Assembly (NCBI GenBank): GCA_017960645.1
Contig: JAGCYU010000013.1
Coordinates: 47,901-111,900 of the forward strand
Length of the DNA: 64,000 nt
Reading direction: 5' to 3'
Source of the DNA: Alphaproteobacteria bacterium
Lineage (GTDB): Bacteria; Pseudomonadota; Alphaproteobacteria; CAAHEQ01; UBA3637
Shown here piece after piece: positions 48,518 to 56,446 of the stretch (the stretch's first letter is position 1; every line of letters starts with the position of its first letter). The translations under genes were made by a program, and so were the position numbers. Below the pieces are notes generated by a model that did not search any database, was not told the DNA's origin, and worked only from the letters and a program-made list of their open reading frames with translations.

Positions 48518-48554
48518 ACGCCGCATCACTTCGATACGGCGTTAATTTTTTCAC
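48518..48554. terminator. Bidirectional terminator shared by histone-like and HExxH genes
   Basis: AACGCCGCATCACTTCGATACGGCGTT followed by T-rich DNA on each side. On the minus strand the last codons (NAVSK stop) of the 48526-49884 gene lie within the stem. A near-identical copy occurs at 49938-49974. Confidence 0.85.
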
Positions 48555-49884
48555 GCATCTGCCGACCATACAACATTTCACTACTTGTCGATGACGCTTT
48601 CCCTTTTCTAGCAGACATAGATAATACCCCATATACGCTATGCGTCATCAATTCACTAACTTGCGTTTTTATTTGAGGGTGCTGTTGTTCTATTTTTTGT
48701 AAAAGTTTTTCATCTATGGGCATCCCAGAATCTATATAAGGCGTAAATGTTTCCAGTAACATATTAGCCACGCGCCAGTTATCCACACGATAAGCAGGAT
48801 CTCCTTTCGGCGCAAAAAAGTTTTGAGGAAAAGAACATTTTTGTTGAGCAAAACTCTCCTTTAAATAACGTATTACAGCTTCCTTACATTTTTCTTTTCT
48901 TAACTTTTTTTGTATTGTTTCTTGCATAGTGACTTGGGCAATTGGATTTAAAAATTCTTTTTCAAACTGAGCAATAAAATTGATATCAAAAACTTTTCCG
49001 GCTTTTATTTGTTCTGGTAAAACCTCCATCATTTTATGAGCCATAAAATCAAATACAGGATTTTGATATAAAACTGGCCGATCTCCACCCAATTTTTCAC
49101 GCTCAAATAAACCTTGAAAAGCTGTGGTCAAAGATTCATCAATTAAAGCCCTTGCGGATTCCAAAGGATTTTCTTGAGGCTTACGCCGAAACTCGGGATG
49201 ATCCACCATATATTGCACAAGACGATTCCCTGGTTGTTTTAAATAAGCCAGTAAAGTTTTTTCAGCGCCAGATTCTTCAAAAACGCCATGGACAGATTCA
49301 TGGAACCAAGTTGCTAATTGGTTATGTTGCCTTTGGGGATCAGTCAAATCATACTGATCAGGTCTTACGCCAACAACTTGAAATGTCCCGTTTTCTTGAC
49401 TTAAACTACTCCCACCCGATTCTGAGCTTGGATACACATATCCCAACATTTCATGATCTGGTTCAACGTGCCACCCATAAAATTGTCCAACATTTTTTAA
49501 AGCTGCTATTGCCCCATTTTTTTGATTCAATAATGCAGTAATGTTTTGAGCGTATGTCGTCAAAAGTTCGGACTTTACAGCATATATTTTTTGATAATCC
49601 AAGTACGTTGATTGAATGAGTTCATTTAATTTGCCTGCATTTTCCACATCTGTTTTACAATAGGAAACCACTAAATTTTGAATATCCAAGACAGAATTAA
49701 GTTCTGGCACATGATACAACAGCGTTGAGGATAATGTCTGATGACCCTGCTGTGCTGTACCCTTGTCAATATCCTGCAACAGTACACGAAGCTCATACAA
49801 AGCGTCCCCCTTCATTTCTTGCTTTGCATCCATTATAAAGCCTAAAAAGCCCATTATTTCGCTTGACTTCACAGTATATTGCAT
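48526..49884 (-). CDS. Unknown 452-aa protein with an HExxH motif
   Basis: I do not recognise this protein. It is soluble, without signal peptide. Residues ~200-212 read NQLATWFHESVHGVFEESGA, an HExxH motif followed by a glutamate-rich helix, the layout of a gluzincin-like metallopeptidase; an IDESLTTAFQGL segment ~70 residues later could supply the third zinc ligand. Helical on both sides. The C-terminal codons sit within a terminator stem. Peptidase activity is an inference. Confidence 0.6.
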   Translation of the reverse strand: MQYTVKSSEIMGFLGFIMDAKQEMKGDALYELRVLLQDIDKGTAQQGHQTLSSTLLYHVPELNSVLDIQNLVVSYCKTDVENAGKLNELIQSTYLDYQKIYAVKSELLTTYAQNITALLNQKNGAIAALKNVGQFYGWHVEPDHEMLGYVYPSSESGGSSLSQENGTFQVVGVRPDQYDLTDPQRQHNQLATWFHESVHGVFEESGAEKTLLAYLKQPGNRLVQYMVDHPEFRRKPQENPLESARALIDESLTTAFQGLFEREKLGGDRPVLYQNPVFDFMAHKMMEVLPEQIKAGKVFDINFIAQFEKEFLNPIAQVTMQETIQKKLRKEKCKEAVIRYLKESFAQQKCSFPQNFFAPKGDPAYRVDNWRVANMLLETFTPYIDSGMPIDEKLLQKIEQQHPQIKTQVSELMTHSVYGVLSMSARKGKASSTSSEMLYGRQMREKINAVSK

Positions 49885-49937
49885 CGGTCATTCTCCATTT
49901 GAAAAATGTATATCACAATTTAGATTCTACTGTCAAG

Positions 49938-49974
49938 CAAAAACGCCGCATCATTTCGATACGGCGTTAATTTT
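49938..49974 (-). terminator. Terminator of the 50003-50602 gene
   Basis: AACGCCGCATCATTTCGATACGGCGTT with T-rich flanks; near copy of 48518-48554. Confidence 0.85.
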
Positions 49975-50002
49975 ATATTTTTTTTAACAGGAAGTATATC
50001 GT

Positions 50003-50602
50003 CTATTTTTCCACACCATCTGAGAACTTAAATGAAGAAAACCTTCCATTTCCCTTAACAGAAACAAGATTCGTTCCCTCATAATTTTCCCGACGCGTGA
50101 TAATAGCTCCGTTTGCCAGTTGTTCAAAATACAAGCGCCTTGTGTGATTGCCTTTACATACAGTATCTGTCCAGCAATTTTTTCTGCCATCTTTATGTTC
50201 CCGCAAATGCCACGCATCCTCGTGAAAGTCATCATCTTGCTCGAATAAATATTCGAAACTATCCCCTTTTGTACTGATAAAGCATCCACTAGCAGTATAA
50301 ATCCAATAAACAGGTTGCGCTTGAGAATTTGTTAAATTAGGAGTTGTTTCACGTAAGATATCCATATCTACCGACTGAAAAGATTTAACCACTCTTCCGG
50401 CGGCATCACGCAATACAAACGTCATATCATCCTCGCCACTTGCATTGCCGAATTTCTCTGCTATCCAAGGACCAACCAATGCTAATTCTCTTAACTCCTC
50501 ATCAGTTCTTTTAAAAGATTTAAGCCAACGAAACTTATTTAAAATACTTACCATACGGCATCTACGAGCTAATGGCCCCATTTTTTCTTTTTTATCAGTC
50601 AT
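50003..50602 (-). CDS. Unknown protein, 199 aa
   Basis: I do not recognise this protein. It is soluble and strand-rich, with no signal. It starts MTDKKEKMGPLARRCRMVSI after AAAGGAACAG; contains EDDMTFVLRDAAGRVVKSFQ, GCFISTKGDSFEYLFEQDDD, RRLYFEQLANGAIITRRENY; several paired cysteines are absent. The repeat-like strand pattern suggests a beta-sandwich or a dot-like domain. Its terminator is nearly identical to that of the neighbouring HExxH gene, so the two may have a common origin. Confidence 0.55.
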   Translation of the reverse strand: MTDKKEKMGPLARRCRMVSILNKFRWLKSFKRTDEELRELALVGPWIAEKFGNASGEDDMTFVLRDAAGRVVKSFQSVDMDILRETTPNLTNSQAQPVYWIYTASGCFISTKGDSFEYLFEQDDDFHEDAWHLREHKDGRKNCWTDTVCKGNHTRRLYFEQLANGAIITRRENYEGTNLVSVKGNGRFSSFKFSDGVEK

Positions 50603-50673
50603 TCTGTTCCTTTCTTATGTCTCTCTTAAAAAAGAGTGGCAATATTGTAATACTTTTTGAAAATTTTGTCAAG

Positions 50674-51138
50674 TTATTTTATAAAATCACACATTAAAAA
50701 AATACTGTGAATAACGACCTTCCCTTTTTTATCCGCATAAAGGATACAATCATAGGCGCCACCTATTTTCCCTACAACGCCACTAATCACATAGGTTGAA
50801 TGATCAATGACCCATTGATTACGCTTGACAATACACGCCCGTTTTGGGGCAAGTTCAACCTCCTCCGGCATTAAAAAATCGGTACAACAACACTTTAAAT
50901 ATTGCAATTCATTAGGATAACACAAGACAGCCACAACCTGTATTTGAGGATACAGCTGTTTTAATTTACAGGCGATTTGACTGGATAAAATATCAAACTC
51001 TCCATGATTGCCAACGAAAAAAGTATCGACCCCCTGATGAATTAAATCTGTCATAATTTGCTCTAAACGCACGGCGATTTCTTGGGAACGACCACCTAAA
51101 GACCTCTGTCCAAAAAACGAGCAAGTTTTTCCCATCAT
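50674..51138 (-). CDS. SLOG-like (YpsA/DUF1273-type) protein, 154 aa
   Basis: A small Rossmann-like protein. It begins MGKTCSFFGQRSLGGRS, close to the glycine-rich N-terminal motif of SLOG-superfamily nucleotide-binding proteins (YpsA, DprA-related), then DTFFVGNHGEFDILSSQIAC (a FxxGGAxGFD-like motif), VVAVLCYPN and YDCILYADKKGKVV. Length is shorter than DprA and close to stand-alone SLOG proteins. ATG at 51135 or 51138; AAGG lies upstream. A structured RNA with a terminator-like hairpin ends ~20 bases before the start. Confidence 0.7.
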   Translation of the reverse strand: MMGKTCSFFGQRSLGGRSQEIAVRLEQIMTDLIHQGVDTFFVGNHGEFDILSSQIACKLKQLYPQIQVVAVLCYPNELQYLKCCCTDFLMPEEVELAPKRACIVKRNQWVIDHSTYVISGVVGKIGGAYDCILYADKKGKVVIHSIFLMCDFIK

Positions 51139-51159
51139 CTAGCCTTGCATCTGCCCAAT

Positions 51160-51390
51160 TAAACAAAACACTCACTGGTTCAAAGTGAGTGGATGTTAAC
51201 AACTACAATCGATATGAAAAATAGTCCTGCCTATTTGGGTGAATCCCCTTATTCAGCAGGCATCCACTCATAGAATATATAAACAAAGCCGTTATAGTTC
51301 TATGGCGGATGCCGACAGACTTTCGTCTTGCCCATATCGATTGTCGGATTGTTAACTCCTAGCTTAGGGGGCATTAAACCTAAGCATGAT
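51160..51390 (-). ncRNA. Candidate structured leader/ncRNA upstream of the SLOG-like gene
   Basis: On the minus strand a long closing stem is formed by GTTAACAA/TTGTTAAC (51195-51202 with 51349-51356) and CAATCGATATG/CATATCGATTG (51206-51216 with 51333-51343). Inside it lie a GNRA-type hairpin AGAC-GAAA-GTCT (51317-51328), a long hairpin GGCATCC/GGATGCC plus CATAGAA/TTCTATG, and CCTGC/GCAGG. It ends in CACTCACT-N7-AGTGAGTG with a T-rich tail (51157-51191). A small hairpin GCTTAGG/CCTAAGC lies at the 5' side (~51362-51385). This architecture suggests a riboswitch or other cis-RNA controlling the SLOG gene; 6S-like RNA is possible. I could not match it to a known class. Confidence 0.55.
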
Positions 51391-51391
51391 T

Positions 51392-51594
51392 ATCATAACA
51401 CAACAAAAATGAAAATGCAACAAAAATTTCTTAAAATCCCCCTTGCCCAAAAGAATTTATTAATACTTTTGAGCTACACTCTTCTTATCTTTTCTAAAAC
51501 TCCATCAACACCCTGTTTACCCAAAGTTTAACTATAAAATTCTTGCCAAAATTGCGAAATTGGAGTATAATCACTATGAGGAGTGTATAGAGCC
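51392..51594. other. Spacer between structured RNA and the 51595 gene
   Basis: About 200 bases, AT-rich, no coding frame. It contains the rightward promoter: TTGCCA (51543-51548), 17 bases, TATAAT (51566-51571), followed by AGGAGTG and the ATG at 51595. Part may hold the leftward RNA promoter; I could not place it confidently. Confidence 0.55.
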
Positions 51595-52428
51595 ATGGAT
51601 CAACAAAAATTATTAGAAGCATTTAATCAAACTCCAGCGGGGCGTGTTATCTTAGGGAAAGAGGCTTTACGCAACCGCCTGGGCCGTGTGATACATGGTT
51701 TAGTTTATAAACACCCTAAAAGCATGATTACGCTTGGGTCCCTTGCCTTTGCTGGTAGCTTAGTTACAGGGCTGGGCGTTATGATGTTAACAACACCAAT
51801 AATGTTTGCTGGCGCCTATGCAGCCCTATCACCAAAGAAATTGGAGAAGGCAGGTTGTGAATTTTTAGCCAATGTTGCTGTGCGCAAAGCAGACGCTTTT
51901 GCCCACTTTTTAAAAAAACAAAACTTAACGGCCTCAGAGCAAGAACAAGCGGTTTTGCAATATCTGTGCCAAAATTTACCTGTCGGGATGAAACAAGAAT
52001 ATCTGGAAACACATCCCAATGCCGCGGGTCAAATTATATCTGGCAAACCTGATGAAGCCTGTTATCACAATTTTGACGTTTACCATTTAGAAGCCTTACA
52101 AGAACAATTTACCAAAGGCAAAGATAAAGGTGGTGTTTTACATGGTATGTTTCAAACGTTTACACCCAAATACCAAAAACAAAAGAAGATTGCCGCCATT
52201 ATTGCAGCTAAACGTTGGCAACGCCGTCAACAATGGGAAAGGATGCCCTCCCCCAAACTATCATGGATGAAATTCAAGCGAGAAACAGAAACACAAAAAA
52301 AATACCCTCACGATACAATTTCCGCGGTTTTAAGAAAAAACACAACCCATGTCGTTGTTCATAATCCAAATATAACAACTTCTGCACAACATGATTTACC
52401 AAGTTTACCTGTTGCTGAGGGGCGTTAA
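51595..52428 (+). CDS. Unknown protein with a hydrophobic hairpin, 277 aa
   Basis: I do not recognise this protein. The N-terminal ~40 residues are charged (MDQQKLLEAFNQTPAGRVIL), then a probable TM hairpin (MITLGSLAFAGSLVTGLGVMMLTTPIMFAG, residues ~42-70), then a long soluble basic domain (KKQNLTASEQEQAVLQYLCQ, KIAAIIAAKRWQRRQQWERM). It has a consensus promoter (51543-51571) and an AGGAGTG Shine-Dalgarno, so it is probably expressed. No partner gene nearby. Confidence 0.6.
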   Translation: MDQQKLLEAFNQTPAGRVILGKEALRNRLGRVIHGLVYKHPKSMITLGSLAFAGSLVTGLGVMMLTTPIMFAGAYAALSPKKLEKAGCEFLANVAVRKADAFAHFLKKQNLTASEQEQAVLQYLCQNLPVGMKQEYLETHPNAAGQIISGKPDEACYHNFDVYHLEALQEQFTKGKDKGGVLHGMFQTFTPKYQKQKKIAAIIAAKRWQRRQQWERMPSPKLSWMKFKRETETQKKYPHDTISAVLRKNTTHVVVHNPNITTSAQHDLPSLPVAEGR

Positions 52429-52473
52429 CATATTTACTAAAAATCATTTAGCGTTTTTGTAATATACAAATTT

Positions 52474-52508
52474 TGCTGATGTATAAAATGCATCAGCAGT
52501 TTTTTATT
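52474..52508 (+). terminator. Terminator of the 51595 gene
   Basis: TGCTGATG-N8-CATCAGCA followed by a T run. Confidence 0.88.
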
Positions 52509-52590
52509 TATACTTTCATGTACCAATGTCAAAATCTGTTCTTTAACTTGCCTTAATACCCTAAGCCCATCCCAACCATAAAGGAGTCCC

Positions 52591-53352
52591 ATGAAAATTT
52601 ATGGATATTGCCGTTGTTCCACAGACAAGCAAACCGTAGCACATCAACGCTTGGAAATTAAGCAATATGCGCGGCACCAGAATTTACATATTGATCGCTG
52701 GGTGGAAGAAACTATTTCCAGTCGTAAACCTTTACAAAAACGTGCGCTGGGAGATTTATTAAAAAAATTGCAAGCGGACGATATTTTAATTACATCGGAA
52801 CTATCACGCCTGGGGCGTAGTTTATTGGAAGTCATGAGCATTTTACAATACTGCTTGGAAAAAAACTGTCAAGTATGGACGATTAAAGAACATTACCGGT
52901 TGGGAGCAGACATTCAAAGTAAAGTGTTGGCTTTTGCTTTTGGACTATCGGCCGAAATAGAACGCCAACTGATATCGGACAGAACACGTTCTTCTTTGGC
53001 AAGCTTGAAAAAAGGAGGCCGAAAATTGGGCCGACCTTTTGGCGCTAAAAACAGATTATTAAAATTATCCAAAAATCGCACCAAGCTAAACGAATTGATG
53101 GCACAGGGCTTACAAAAAAAAGAAATAGCCGAGCGTTTAAATGTGGACAAAATGACGCTTTATCGGTTTTTAAAACGCCAAGAAGAGATGGATGCCCAAG
53201 AACGCGCCTTGTTGCTGGAACAAGAACGACAAGCGCAATTAATAGAACCGCTGTTGCCTTTTGATGCACCAAGTCCTGCATCTCAACCATCTGATGAACC
53301 CGAGCTGTTTTCACAGGAGGACCTAAACTCCAACTCAAAATCAACCCCATAA
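52591..53352 (+). CDS. Serine recombinase (resolvase/invertase family)
   Basis: A 253-residue site-specific recombinase. The catalytic serine is in GYCRCSTDKQT (residue ~10), with SELSRLGRSLLEV carrying the active-site arginines and IERQLISDRTR closing the catalytic domain. A helix-turn-helix (LNELMAQGLQKKEIAERLNV) follows at ~165-195, and an unusual ~60-residue proline/glutamine-rich tail ends it. The size and HTH place it with invertases and resolvases of the Hin/Mpi kind. No paired inverted repeats with a switchable segment are obvious in the window. It lies just upstream of tRNA-Phe but points away from its array. Confidence 0.9.
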   Translation: MKIYGYCRCSTDKQTVAHQRLEIKQYARHQNLHIDRWVEETISSRKPLQKRALGDLLKKLQADDILITSELSRLGRSLLEVMSILQYCLEKNCQVWTIKEHYRLGADIQSKVLAFAFGLSAEIERQLISDRTRSSLASLKKGGRKLGRPFGAKNRLLKLSKNRTKLNELMAQGLQKKEIAERLNVDKMTLYRFLKRQEEMDAQERALLLEQERQAQLIEPLLPFDAPSPASQPSDEPELFSQEDLNSNSKSTP

Positions 53353-53457
53353 ATTGCATTCAATGGGCCAATTTTCAAGTCGCCGAACACTTTTCTTGGA
53401 TTATTTTTGATAAATATCTTGACTTTGATATAAAAATCTGTATAATACGTGACTGCA

Positions 53458-53534
53458 TGCCTGGATAGCTCAGTTGGTAGAGCAAGGGACTGAAAATCCC
53501 TGTGTCGGCGGTCCGATTCCGTCTCCAGGCACCA
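53458..53534 (+). tRNA. tRNA-Phe (anticodon GAA)
   Basis: TGCCTGG/CCAGGCA acceptor stem, D arm GCTCAGTTGGTAGAGC, anticodon loop CTGAAAA, T arm GGTCCGATTCC-type, encoded CCA. Followed by a terminator AAGCCCTC-N8-GAGGGCTT (53541-53564) and then a HAD gene. The left-end motifs of the other cassettes are not clearly present here. Confidence 0.97.
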
Positions 53535-53540
53535 TTTCTA

Positions 53541-53567
53541 AAGCCCTCATTTAAACGAGGGCTTTTA
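53541..53567 (+). terminator. tRNA-Phe terminator
   Basis: AAGCCCTC-N8-GAGGGCTT then T-rich, unlike the AAGTCGTC terminators of the cassette arrays. Confidence 0.85.
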
Positions 53568-53615
53568 TTAATTCCTAAAAATCGCGAATTATTGAACCAT
53601 TTCAAATAAAATGAC

Positions 53616-53644
53616 TTGCATTGGTTTATTTTATAACGTACAAT
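53616..53644 (+). promoter_or_regulatory. Promoter of the HAD gene
   Basis: TTGCAT, 17 bases, TACAAT, then 28 bases to the ATG with AAAGGAATA. Confidence 0.7.
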
Positions 53645-53672
53645 CTATATCAGTATTAAAGGAATATATAAA

Positions 53673-54353
53673 ATGAAAAAATTAATTATTTGGGACTTTG
53701 ATGGGGTAATAGCCGATAGCGAAAAATTATGGGTTGCGGTTTGGCTTGAAACATTGAAAAAAGAAAGAAATATTTCTTTGACAGAGGATGAAAAATTAAA
53801 TTTGCTTGTTGGGATCGCAGATAAATTAAGAAAAGAACGTTTGGAAAAACGTTTTCCAGACCTAATTTTGGATAAGACTTTTATGAAAAAAATTGATGCT
53901 AGCGAAAAGGATAAAGGAACCCGCCTCATGCAACCGATTCAGGGTGTTGAGAACGTGATGCAAAACAAGCGTGTTGCTCACTGTATTGCCACGGGAGCTA
54001 CAAAAGAACAACATGCATGGAAAATGACACAATTTAAGTGGATTGAAAAATATATGTCTACAAATGATTATTTTACAGTAGATATGGTTAAACACGGCAA
54101 ACCCGAGCCAGATTTATTTTTATTAGCAGCTCAAACAAAAGGTTATGCACCAAAGGATTGTATTGTTATTGGAGATAGTTTGAATGATTTAAAAGCTGCC
54201 AACGCTGCTGAAATGAAAAGCATAGCTTTCGTTGGCGCAGAAGGAAACGATACAGAGGAGTATCGAAAAAAATGTATAACTGCTGGCGCCATAGCTGTCT
54301 GTTCAACGATGAAAGAAGTAGGAAAAACGATAGATAACTTAGCAAACAAGTGA
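53673..54353 (+). CDS. HAD-superfamily phosphatase/mutase-like protein
   Basis: A 226-residue HAD with a C1 cap, like beta-phosphoglucomutase or phosphoglycolate phosphatase. Motif I IIWDFDGVIADSEK (nucleophile Asp9), cap ~15-75, motif II CIATGATKEQ (TGA in place of TNS), motif III lysine in VKHGKPEPDLFL, motif IV VIGDSLNDLKAA. All catalytic residues are present. Cytoplasmic. The ATG follows AAAGGAATATATAAA. It sits alone behind tRNA-Phe like a cassette gene, although the cassette end motifs are weak or absent. Confidence 0.85.
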   Translation: MKKLIIWDFDGVIADSEKLWVAVWLETLKKERNISLTEDEKLNLLVGIADKLRKERLEKRFPDLILDKTFMKKIDASEKDKGTRLMQPIQGVENVMQNKRVAHCIATGATKEQHAWKMTQFKWIEKYMSTNDYFTVDMVKHGKPEPDLFLLAAQTKGYAPKDCIVIGDSLNDLKAANAAEMKSIAFVGAEGNDTEEYRKKCITAGAIAVCSTMKEVGKTIDNLANK

Positions 54354-54433
54354 TTTTCATATAATCAAAAAATAAATAATTTTTTCAACCATACTGTGAT
54401 GTGGACCCGATAATCGAAAGCTGACAGATTCTC

Positions 54434-54466
54434 TTCTCAAACCACTCGTTCAGGGTGGTTTTTGTT
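54434..54466 (+). terminator. Terminator after the HAD gene
   Basis: AAACCACtcgttcagGGTGGTTT followed by TTGTTTG. It is the point where a displaced native tRNA-Phe terminator would be expected. Confidence 0.7.
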
Positions 54467-54546
54467 TGACTATAGATAGCAGAGGCCTCTATTTTCCTTG
54501 ACATCCGTTGCATATCTATATATTTTAATTTCAAAAAGGGGAGAGA

Positions 54547-55077
54547 ATGATTTTATTGGGTTATATTTTTACAGTCATCAATTATCTTTTTTATTGCCTA
54601 AGTCGTTTTTTACCGCATAAAAAAGACATGTTGTTTATGAATTTAGTGGCCAACCTGTTCATGGTGTCAGGGCTGTATTGTCTGGGCTCTATCAGCGGTG
54701 CTTTTGCTTTCATCATCAATTTTATGGCTTTAATTGCGGCAAACATCAAAGAACATTTGAATAAAAAATGGCCGCTGTTTTTCATCCTTTTTCAAATATT
54801 ATACTTGCTGATTATTATTTTTACGTACCAAGGCATCTCATCTGTTTTAATATTTATCACCTCGTCCATCAGCTTGTTCGGCAACTGGTGGCTGAAACCT
54901 CAAGCGCTCAGGTTTCTATGTGGGTGCAACAGCATCATTTTCTTGGTCTATCAAATCAGCATTAAAAACTGGGCCGGCCTGTTGGAAATCTTTGTCACGT
55001 TCAGCAGCTTTGGCGCTTATTTAAAGTATCGCCGCACAAAGAAGAAACCTCACACCACAAAAAGACGCAAACATTGA
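54547..55077 (+). CDS. YgjV-family membrane protein
   Basis: A 176-residue inner-membrane protein with five or six hydrophobic helices and a basic C-terminal tail (KYRRTKKKPHTTKRRKH). The charge pattern and order, with SRFLPHKKDMLFMNLVANL near residue 18, resemble the YgjV family of unknown function. It starts after GGGGAGAGA. No nearby partner. Confidence 0.65.
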   Translation: MILLGYIFTVINYLFYCLSRFLPHKKDMLFMNLVANLFMVSGLYCLGSISGAFAFIINFMALIAANIKEHLNKKWPLFFILFQILYLLIIIFTYQGISSVLIFITSSISLFGNWWLKPQALRFLCGCNSIIFLVYQISIKNWAGLLEIFVTFSSFGAYLKYRRTKKKPHTTKRRKH

Positions 55078-55207
55078 GAACGCTGTTTTTCGTGGAATGG
55101 GATTTATTCGTGCGGGGGGCGCTCACCCTAAAAGCCCACCCAAAGGCGTTGCTTTCACTAAAGTTCCAGCCGAACCAGTGGTCCATTCACCTCATCCCTC
55201 ACAACAA

Positions 55208-55243
55208 ATCAAAAAGGCCAGCCTAACGGCTGCCCCTTTGCTT
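55208..55243 (-). terminator. Native-looking tRNA-fMet terminator displaced to the far end of the array
   Basis: On the minus strand, right after the last CCAACCA: AAAGGGGCAGCCGTTAGGCTGGCCTTTTTG hairpin. It differs from the AGTCGTC terminators of the three cassettes, as expected for the original terminator of tRNA-fMet. Confidence 0.8.
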
Positions 55244-55274
55244 TATGGTTGGCTCCAGTGCGCAATTCACGAAC

Positions 55275-56171
55275 TTATTGCTTCAAATAACAGCCGTTCA
55301 TTATCCATTCTCGATCAGAGCATTGTTGGCATTCATTTGGGGATACATCATAGAATGGAGCGTCTGTTTGACATGATCTACACTCACCCCATTTTGTTCT
55401 CAAAGAGTTGATGTTACATTTCAACCTACACAGGCCTTTATTCCACTCACGATTAGGACAATAAGCGCATTCCGTTTTTGAGGCAAAAATATCTCGGTTA
55501 ATTTGACAGGAAAGGCATTCATGATTGCCGATGAATTTATTTTTTTCAGAATGACATTTTTGTTTAAATTCTGGTGTCGGAGTCAAAAGAACTTTCGATA
55601 AGTCAATCTCGTTATTATATTCGTACCATGGATTAGTGATAATAACAGCGGGAATACCAACAACTGTATTAAAAATATCAAACACTACCCCAAAACCAAA
55701 CCCCACCAATGTACCTACCACAGTTGTCACCGGTGTTAAAGGTACGAGGGCCCATGCGGCTCCTCCATTTTCTTGTGCAAACGTATAAGGTCCTGTAAAG
55801 CCTTTCCAAAATCCGAGACCAGTCAAAGAGGCTGTTTCTATTGGTGGCATCAAATACCAGCCAGATTTGTTTGGATGGTCTAAGTCTAGCAATTCCAAAG
55901 CCCATTTATCATCAGTTAAATGGCTGGAAAGTGTTATTTGCTTGCTTTCAAAACCTTCTTTTTCCAGCACAATTTTCAAATCTTTAAAGGATCTATTAAC
56001 GGTGAGCTTTTGAACAGTATTTAAATGTTCCTCTTGCTGTAGTTGTCCATCAACCTTAAAATTAATCCCTGGAGTATGTAAAATTTGAATTTCTTGTTTA
56101 GATTCGTGAAAATTTGGCACATAACAACCACATAATCCTAAATACAAAAAATAAACCAAAAACTTTTTCAT
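55275..56171 (-). CDS. Lipoprotein with C-terminal cysteine-rich (zinc-ribbon-like) region
   Basis: I do not recognise this 298-residue protein. The start KKFLVYFLYLGLCGCYVPNF contains an LGLCGC lipobox, so it is likely lipid-anchored. The central part includes a glycine-rich hydrophobic stretch (PVTTVVGTLVGFGFGVVFDI) that could insert in a membrane, and a strand-rich N-terminal part (INFKVDGQLQQEEHLNTVQK). The last ~90 residues carry CxxC-type clusters (CLSCQINRD, CAYCPNR, CRSCQTD, CQQCSDR). Promoter (56195-56223) and AGGAGACTGT are in the cassette. Confidence 0.65.
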   Translation of the reverse strand: MKKFLVYFLYLGLCGCYVPNFHESKQEIQILHTPGINFKVDGQLQQEEHLNTVQKLTVNRSFKDLKIVLEKEGFESKQITLSSHLTDDKWALELLDLDHPNKSGWYLMPPIETASLTGLGFWKGFTGPYTFAQENGGAAWALVPLTPVTTVVGTLVGFGFGVVFDIFNTVVGIPAVIITNPWYEYNNEIDLSKVLLTPTPEFKQKCHSEKNKFIGNHECLSCQINRDIFASKTECAYCPNREWNKGLCRLKCNINSLRTKWGECRSCQTDAPFYDVSPNECQQCSDREWIMNGCYLKQ

Positions 56172-56194
56172 ACAGTCTCCTATTCATCACAGGT

Positions 56195-56223
56195 AGTTTA
56201 CATAAAGGTTTGTGAAAAAGCAA
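56195..56223 (-). promoter_or_regulatory. Cassette D3 promoter
   Basis: TTGCTT, 17 bases, TAAACT on the minus strand; a variant of the binding-protein cassette promoters. Confidence 0.7.
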
Positions 56224-56242
56224 GCTGTTTTTTTGAAGTAAT

Positions 56243-56415
56243 TCTGGGATTCGTATTTTGTGCTCCCAGAGGACGGGCATTGGAAACAAAGGAAATTTTG
56301 TCACAAGAGTTCGTAAATTCAAGAAAATAGCCGATTTTGACACTTTAACATTCGAACTCGCACAAGCGCTTGCAAACAAAAGAAAAAGTCGTCATTTCTG
56401 ACGACTTGTGTTTTT
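56243..56415 (-). repeat. Cassette left-end module, copy D3
   Basis: Minus-strand order: GTCGTCA-GAAA-TGACGAC terminator, CGAGTTCGAATGTT, GAATTTACGAACTCTT, TCTGGGAGC...ATCCCAGA. The terminator stem has exchanged paired bases relative to other copies, preserving the hairpin. Confidence 0.85.
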
Positions 56416-56446
56416 TGGTTGGGCAGGGTGCGCAATTCACGAACTC

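Larger units (their letters stand above)
55256..56415 (-). mobile_element. tRNA-fMet array, cassette D3 (lipoprotein); far boundary
   Basis: Third cassette counting from the tRNA. Its right end is GTTCGTGAATTGCGCACTGG, 3 bases, CCAACCA (55256-55262). One gene, same direction as the tRNA. Beyond it lies the putative native tRNA terminator. Confidence 0.73.

Noticed and set aside
48145..48529. Long antisense frames opposite the histone H1-like gene (phenylalanine-rich)
   Set aside because: They are mirror images of the AAA/GCA-rich repeats and have no Shine-Dalgarno or promoter.
51169..51191. GGTTCAA loop as a tRNA or tmRNA T arm
   Set aside because: The stem is 8 bp and the loop lacks TTCAANT-CC continuation; no acceptor or CCA is nearby.
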